Source: Alentia gelatinosa (lineage: Eukaryota > Annelida > Polychaeta > Phyllodocida > Polynoidae). Taken from it: DNA of 64,000 nt. The number at the start of each line of letters is the position of its first letter. Position 1 is the stretch's first letter. The notes beneath the pieces were generated by a model. It was given only the letters and a program-made list of their open reading frames with translations. It ran no database searches and was not told the DNA's origin. Position numbers and translations under genes: made by a program. Positions 59,301 to 64,000 of the stretch are shown here, in pieces. Location of the stretch: contig OX465581.1 of assembly GCA_950022655.1 (NCBI GenBank), forward strand, positions 31,405,300 to 31,469,299, given 5' to 3'.

Positions 59301-62300
59301 TCGTCCGAAATGTGAGGATCCATATTGCAGTCAGTGTATGAAGTCTAATTTCTAATTTCTAGGTGTTAGTATTAAGATATCCAGATGACAAGATTACAGA
59401 ACAGGTATATAGTGTATATATTGGTATGCCATGTACAAACGACAAATTCACTTTACACTAAGTGAGATGGAGGGTTACGCTCATGCGCTGTTATTTAAGG
59501 TTCACCCAACACTAACGCTATTATAGGTATAAGATTTGTGTTTACACATGGTATGACTGATTGACAATATTCCAGAATTGTGGGCTGAAGATAACCCTGC
59601 TACATGCCATATCAGGTTATTTTAGTGTGGAAATCTGCGCAGTCATCACGATTGCTGAGCATCTTTTCAGATACAATGGAGGTCACTATTATACGGAAAC
59701 CAGCTTACTGTCTCCGTATGTCAAAAATACGCGGTAAAATTATTGATCAGATACGTCCCGATGCCGGAGGCAGAGGGACGTATCTGATTGATAATCAAGT
59801 ATTTTGACGTACTAAGACAGTCAGCCCATTTTCGCATTATTATATGCCTAAAAATGGCGAAATTTTAGCTAGTCACGTGATCACATACCCCGTACGTCAC
59901 AGTGTGACGCACGGCTATACATACACACGTCATCAGTAGCAGCGGGCAGTATGTGTGGGTCATACGGCCATAGATATATAATAACACCTGTGACTCGTTT
60001 TTGACCGGTTTTAAAGTAAGACTGCTGACCTATTCAGACTCTTTTCTATGCGTCCCACCTGGAAGCTGTCATATCAACACCTTTGTGCACCAGACATATT
60101 CCGGAGTCATCCTATTGTGCATTTTAGTACATGTGTCTCAGTTTGTGCAGCACACGGCCTAATACGCGATATCGGAACATGGGTGTACCCTTGTCTCCGT
60201 AAAAGGAAACTCTTTTTCCGTCACCGACAAAGTGGCCAATTCGCCTAGTGTGCCACCCCCTAATATTTTGGAACTGAGATAAGTGCCTCTCTCCATGTTC
60301 CAAAATCTGTTGGAATAAATTTCTCAATACTTTTATAAGTTTTGTCGCCGTTATAACGGAACAGATTAAATAATCCCCCTCCGGCTGTTTGGGCCGATCA
60401 GGTAGAACTGGAATGTGTATGGTATACACACATGGGGACGAATGTGCTAATGGGTGAAGCCCATCTGGCTCGTTATTCTGTTTGGTATATTAGATATTGC
60501 TTTTATAATCATAATTGCTAAAATAAGATTTAATTTTCCATACAACACGGACAGAAGTGGTCAACCTTAGGTGCAGAGACTGGAATATTCGGATAGTGGC
60601 GTAAATTTGCGTATATATAACTCCGTAGATATGGAAATTTTCAAAGATGCATGGCATCCCTCACACATGACTGGGCCAGGCTATGTCAAATCAGTTGGAT
60701 GGGACTGGTTGAGCTGGTCAAGTTGGGTCAGATTAAGTTTGGGCCAGGCCAGGGAGTTTGCCAGTCAGATCAGGCTGGATTGGACCAGTTGGCCCAGTCT
60801 TCTACAGAGTTTTGTCAAATTTTAAGAATTGACCTTGAAAATAGTGACTTTGACCTTGAATACCCATACTACTCTTTGTATTGCCATGGCTGTAATAATG
60901 ACTCTCGCGGAAGAGAAAATATGCTATGGAGATATTCATTAATATCCACTGAATTACGAGTTATTCTACTGAGTAATTGAGGTAGTCTGTCCACTTTTTT
61001 CTATGGGGTGGGTGGGAGCTAATCCTTTTGGCACGAGTGTTCGTTGAATAGTGAGGCGGGTGGCGTGTCCATGTGTGACTGGGGTGCGCGTTGGCACGTG
61101 ACTGGGTTGGAATGAGGATTTACTTGTTATTGCTAATGATATTAAAACGTGTTATATCTACTTTGAATTGAAAGTTTCATGTTTACTCATGAATTATTTC
61201 CTTCTTGAAAATAAATTTGTAAATATCAGAGGTATAAGATGTAATGGCAGATTCGGCATATAGCTGACACTCTTGCAGGGTAAATATATTTGTCTTATCC
61301 AACTGTTCTGCGCGGTTCATGGTTTATTTCCCCAACGTATTATACAATTTTCTTTGTATTAGCTGCTGCCACGATACATTATCTATGGGGACTTTGATAC
61401 TTCGGTAAAATTAGGTAGTAATGGCACCGAACTACATCTATCAAATGTGTTTAGATGTCTGATAGACACTCCTGATAAGCCTTTGCTGCCAATACAGTAG
61501 TAGTTCAGTCACATATTACATCCAATATGTTGTTGGTCATAATATATCTATTTGAGAAGAAGAAAAAAAGATATCAACAACATGTAGTCAATTAGGGTCG
61601 GGTTACTGGGTCCCACGGCCTGGTGAATAGGTTGTCACAGTCTCAGGAAATTATTTAATGGGTAGCTCCGGAACTGAAGATTAAGGTCAACATTAGGGAG
61701 TGGGTAGGTAATAGACAGAGCTTGTTTGGGTTCTTTCTGGTGGGGGTCTGTGCAGGCGCCGACAAATACATTTGTAATAATGCTTAATCTCCATGCCTCA
61801 TTTGTGGTGAATTTCCTAAAGCCTATGATACTCACTTATGGGGCCGGTGTGGTACTGTTCTTTCCATTGGGAACTTTACTGAGTTGATAGATATGATGTC
61901 TGACCTGTTTTAGCTGCAGTGAGAGGGTGAGGGATTACCTAAACTAGTCACTGACGTGACACCAGGATCCACGCTTGATTACTAAAAGTAACATGTACAG
62001 CAGGCGGAAATAGATATCCTCCTCGGAAATTTTGCGATCGAAGGGCTACAAAACAGCACTTCTATATACAGCACTGACGTTAGAGTTTACGGGGAAATAA
62101 TAGTTTAACACATCTGTGAATATGTTCTTATGGCTATTTCGCTGGATAGTGAAGGGCCAAAGTTTGGAGTCCGTTATCTGCATTTTTCACACTCAAGTTT
62201 CACTCACCTCGTGTTTTACCACCCCTTATCTAGTCTCCAGCCTACTTACCCTTCTCTAGACAGGCTTTGATCACTTAGTAATTGGTTCGAAGACTTTATA

Positions 62301-63387
62301 ATTTCATATCATACAATTTATCCAGTTAGTATTTACTTGTTTCACCCTTGATCTTCATTTGTCTAACCCTTTACCCTTTTCTCCATTCTCCAATTCAGAC
62401 CCGAAGCCAGACACACTCTAACATAACACTTTTCATTCTCTTCCACAATTACTTCTTTCACAATTACAATGAAAATACAGCAGCTTCTTATTGTACTTAT
62501 TGGTTTGGTCATCCGAGTTGAAAGGAGAGTATAGGTAGAAGTGACGAATAGAATCGATTGGCCAGGGATACAAATTTTCCAGTGGTTCGAAAATGGAAAC
62601 CTGCAGGTTTATGTTAAAGGCATATATGACAATTTGGCTTGAAAATTAAAACCTATCCCATTCTCCTGATGATTGAATATGAGGAGCTCAAAGTGTTGAA
62701 GAGCACAGATCCAACTTAGAAATCGAGGGTCGCCGTGCAAGTTTTTGATTTAGAGATTGATATTATTATAATGTTATGATAGGATAAGTCGAATTTTTCA
62801 AAAGTTGTTTTTCACATATGTAATTTTCTTCAAATTTCACAGAATATAGTAGATGAATAGTACCACGCATTAAAACCCATTTGTTGTATAACATCAAAGA
62901 TAAAGGTGCGGCCTATTTTAAAGACTATGCTCAGAGACTGTACAGATAGTAGCCTTCAAAATCTTCGATATCTGCTCGATAATGATTTAATAATTTTCGA
63001 GGATAATTTATGGTTTGTACGGAACTCGGCGTAAACGCCTCGTTCCGTACGAACCGTAAATTATCATCTCGTTTTGTAGCCCGTACATCATGGTCAGGAC
63101 GTAATTACTACACCCTTTGCAGGTAGAAGTCTAAACTTGTATTTAATTGTGGCATGTTATGGAAAAAGCGCTTTATATTTTGTTTAGAATGCATGATATT
63201 TTTTGTGTATATCGATCTCAATCTAACATTGACTTTAACTTGTTTTCGTTTGCAGGTGCGTTCCTCATACCGTACTTCTTGTGCCTGGTCTGCGGCGGGG
63301 TCCCAGTCTTCTTCCTCGAAGTTTCCCTCGGGCAGTTCATGAGCCAGGGAGGGCTCGGTGTATGGAAAATATGCCCACTCTTCCAAG
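47395..63387 (+). CDS. SLC6 family Na+/Cl- dependent transporter, creatine-transporter-like, first two coding exons
   Basis: Coding exons are 47395-47638 and 63256-63387, joined one base into a codon (GGAG|GTAAGT; TTTGCAG|GTGCG), and continuing right after CAAG|GTAAAT. The 125 residues comprise an acidic cytosolic N-terminus, then [37 protein letters not shown] (TM1 with the unwound sodium-binding segment), [19 protein letters not shown] (TM2) and [20 protein letters not shown] (first intracellular loop). [20 protein letters not shown] is what creatine transporters carry. GAT-1 is close, while taurine and GAT-3 types differ before GLGN. The remaining ten membrane helices lie outside. The start is the first ATG after an in-frame stop. 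Family members import amino acids or creatine at the plasma membrane. The exact substrate is inference. Confidence 0.9.
51291..52815. repeat. Two ~75-bp direct repeats 1.45 kb apart
   Basis: ACTCGTGAGACTG...ACGGTGAT...ATTTGGCTGGGAC...GAAAAG occurs at 51291-51362 and 52735-52807. Similarity stops abruptly on both sides. The function is unknown. Confidence 0.65.
55316..55620 (-). mobile_element. tRNA-derived SINE, copy 2
   Basis: On the minus strand it begins GGGGAGTTAGCTCAGTGGTA (A box), followed by a weaker B-box region (TGATCTGAGTCCCACTACA), the shared body (TCTCATACCATGTCTATGTG) and a tail GGACGTTAAATCAAACC then AAACAAACGAAA. It is a near relative of the copy at 10850. Confidence 0.8.
55700..55870. 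repeat. Dispersed repeat, copy 2
   Basis: It shares CAATGAGTC, GTCTCAAAAGGACGTAAC and AAACTACACAAACAA with 25345-25560. It directly adjoins the SINE head at 55620, so the two may form one composite element. Confidence 0.7.
56901..57137. mobile_element. 237-bp MITE with perfect 22-bp terminal inverted repeats
   Basis: The left arm 56901-56922 (CTGGGAGCTGTTTCAAAAGT, then CG) is exactly inverted at 57116-57137. The interior has GCGAGAG/CTCTCGC words inverted too. No clear target-site duplication flanks it. Confidence 0.85.
59703..59825. mobile_element. Hairpin MITE, ~50-nt arms
   Basis: The left arm ends GATCAGATACGTCCC (59759). The right arm begins GGGACGTATCTGATTGAT (59775). The outer parts (TTACTGTCTCCGTATGTCAA / TTGACGTACTAAGACAGTCA) are inverted with several mismatches. 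The loop is about 15 nt. Confidence 0.8.
61740..61915 (+). mobile_element. Possible LINE C-terminal zinc-knuckle relic
   Basis: One frame reads [19 protein letters not shown], reminiscent of the cysteine/histidine end of LINE polyproteins. It is short, interrupted and unsupported by other domains. Confidence 0.2.
63002..63065. repeat. Hairpin with 24-nt arms next to the SLC6 acceptor
   Basis: The left arm 63002-63025 (GATAATTTATGGTTTGTACG, then GAAC) is inverted at 63042-63065 with one mismatch. The loop GGCGTAAACGCC is itself a small hairpin. It lies 190 bp before the SLC6 second coding exon. Confidence 0.85.
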
Positions 63388-64000
63388 GTAAATTCCCCTA
63401 TTTTATTTTATGTTTCATGATTATGTTAGAGCCGATTTAATTGCCTTGACGGTGTTGAGTGAGTTCCATTTTCCGTGTGTAAAGACTGAGAGGTTTGGTA
63501 GGAAGCATCATGATCAGTAGTGAAAATCTGTATGATATGCATCATGGTATCCTGTAATGTAACGATTACAAGATTAGAACATAGAAAACCTGAAAAATGA
63601 TAGCTATATTTGTGCAATTATGGCTATCGTAGTTTGCGAAAAGAGGGTGCAAATCACAAAGGCTGGAGAGCCTGTGCTATGTGTGGCATAATCCGATAAG
63701 AATTTATACAAGGGAGAGGTGATGGGCTAAACCATGGGCTGCTCATGACATTCAGAGAATGAATCATTGCCTGGTGGTTTTACTGTCCTTTTACATCATG
63801 AATTGTAATAGAAATTTCTTGCTTAGTTCATCTGATATTTAGCTTGATCTGAAATCAACGTATTGTCAACATTCATTTGATTTTTAACCCGTTTTCCTGG
63901 GTTGTTGTCCTGCAAGTCGTAGTCTGAAATATTTTGATATATCATCGGATGCTAAATTCATTCCAAAAGTGGAAGTTGTCCGCATATCATAAGGATAGTA
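63388..64000 (+). other. Start of next SLC6 intron
   Basis: The sequence after the donor GTAAAT at 63388. No next SLC6 exon (TM3 motif) is seen before the window ends. Confidence 0.6.

Larger units (their letters stand above)
47639..63255 (+). other. SLC6 intron, 15.6 kb
   Basis: GT-AG intron between the two visible coding exons. Elements at 51290-52815, 55316-55870, 56901-57137, 59703-59825 and 63002-63065 are described separately. The stretches 47650-51280, 52900-55300, 57140-59700 and 60000-63000 hold no gene I can support. Confidence 0.8.

Noticed and set aside
60124..60429. 101-codon minus-strand open frame
   Set aside because: No recognisable domain, inside the SLC6 intron, no splice or codon evidence.

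Overview
This is a piece of an animal nuclear genome: long spliced genes, GT-AG introns of 0.2 to 15 kb, about 40% GC by eye, and many decayed transposable elements. The tRNA-headed SINE, the GGACGTTAAA-type tails followed by CAAACAAACAAA, and the mix of Penelope, DIRS and RNase-H LINE remnants suggest a marine invertebrate, probably a lophotrochozoan such as a mollusc or brachiopod. That placement is inference. No prokaryotic operon, CRISPR array or rRNA is visible.

Three protein genes can be supported. (1) RSBN1/KDM9-like, minus strand, from 14795 leftwards out of the window: three exons, with a 10.5 kb first intron and a 3 kb second exon that is mostly Ser/His/Lys-rich. (2) SET (I2PP2A/TAF-I, a NAP-family histone chaperone), plus strand, 15065-26679: all eight coding exons could be joined in frame to give 291 codons, almost the human length. 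Its first coding intron looks U12-type, with GTATCCTTT at the donor, TTCCTTAAC as branch site, and an apparent AT rather than AG at its 3' end. (3) An SLC6 sodium/chloride-dependent transporter of the creatine/GABA/taurine branch, plus strand, starting at 47395: the first two coding exons, 15.6 kb apart, running out of the right edge. RSBN1 and SET are head to head, with 269 bp between start codons, so they probably share one CCAAT-containing bidirectional promoter. Both act on chromatin.

The rest is repeats. RSBN1 intron 1 (3722-14263) holds an inverted-repeat element, a LINE reverse-transcriptase remnant (5800-7515), a Penelope-like element nested inside an older RNase-H LINE and flanked by perfect 17-bp direct repeats (8408-10352), and a tRNA-headed SINE (10850). 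The SET introns hold long hairpins, a TTAA-flanked foldback and a 173-bp tandem duplication. The 28.3-46.9 kb intergenic stretch holds mariner-like MITEs, another RNase-H LINE copy (32830-34365, minus), a DIRS-type element with mutated catalytic residues (34600-36420, plus), a 366-bp TATATG hexanucleotide array, minisatellites and a 1.7 kb foldback (42780-44510). The long SLC6 intron carries a second SINE and several MITEs or hairpins. Many poly-G/C runs of 11 to 21 bases are scattered throughout.

I found no cellular gene in 28300-46900 or in the large introns. The most unusual signals are the noncanonical minor-class intron in SET, the RSBN1/SET divergent pair, and the nested Penelope insertion.
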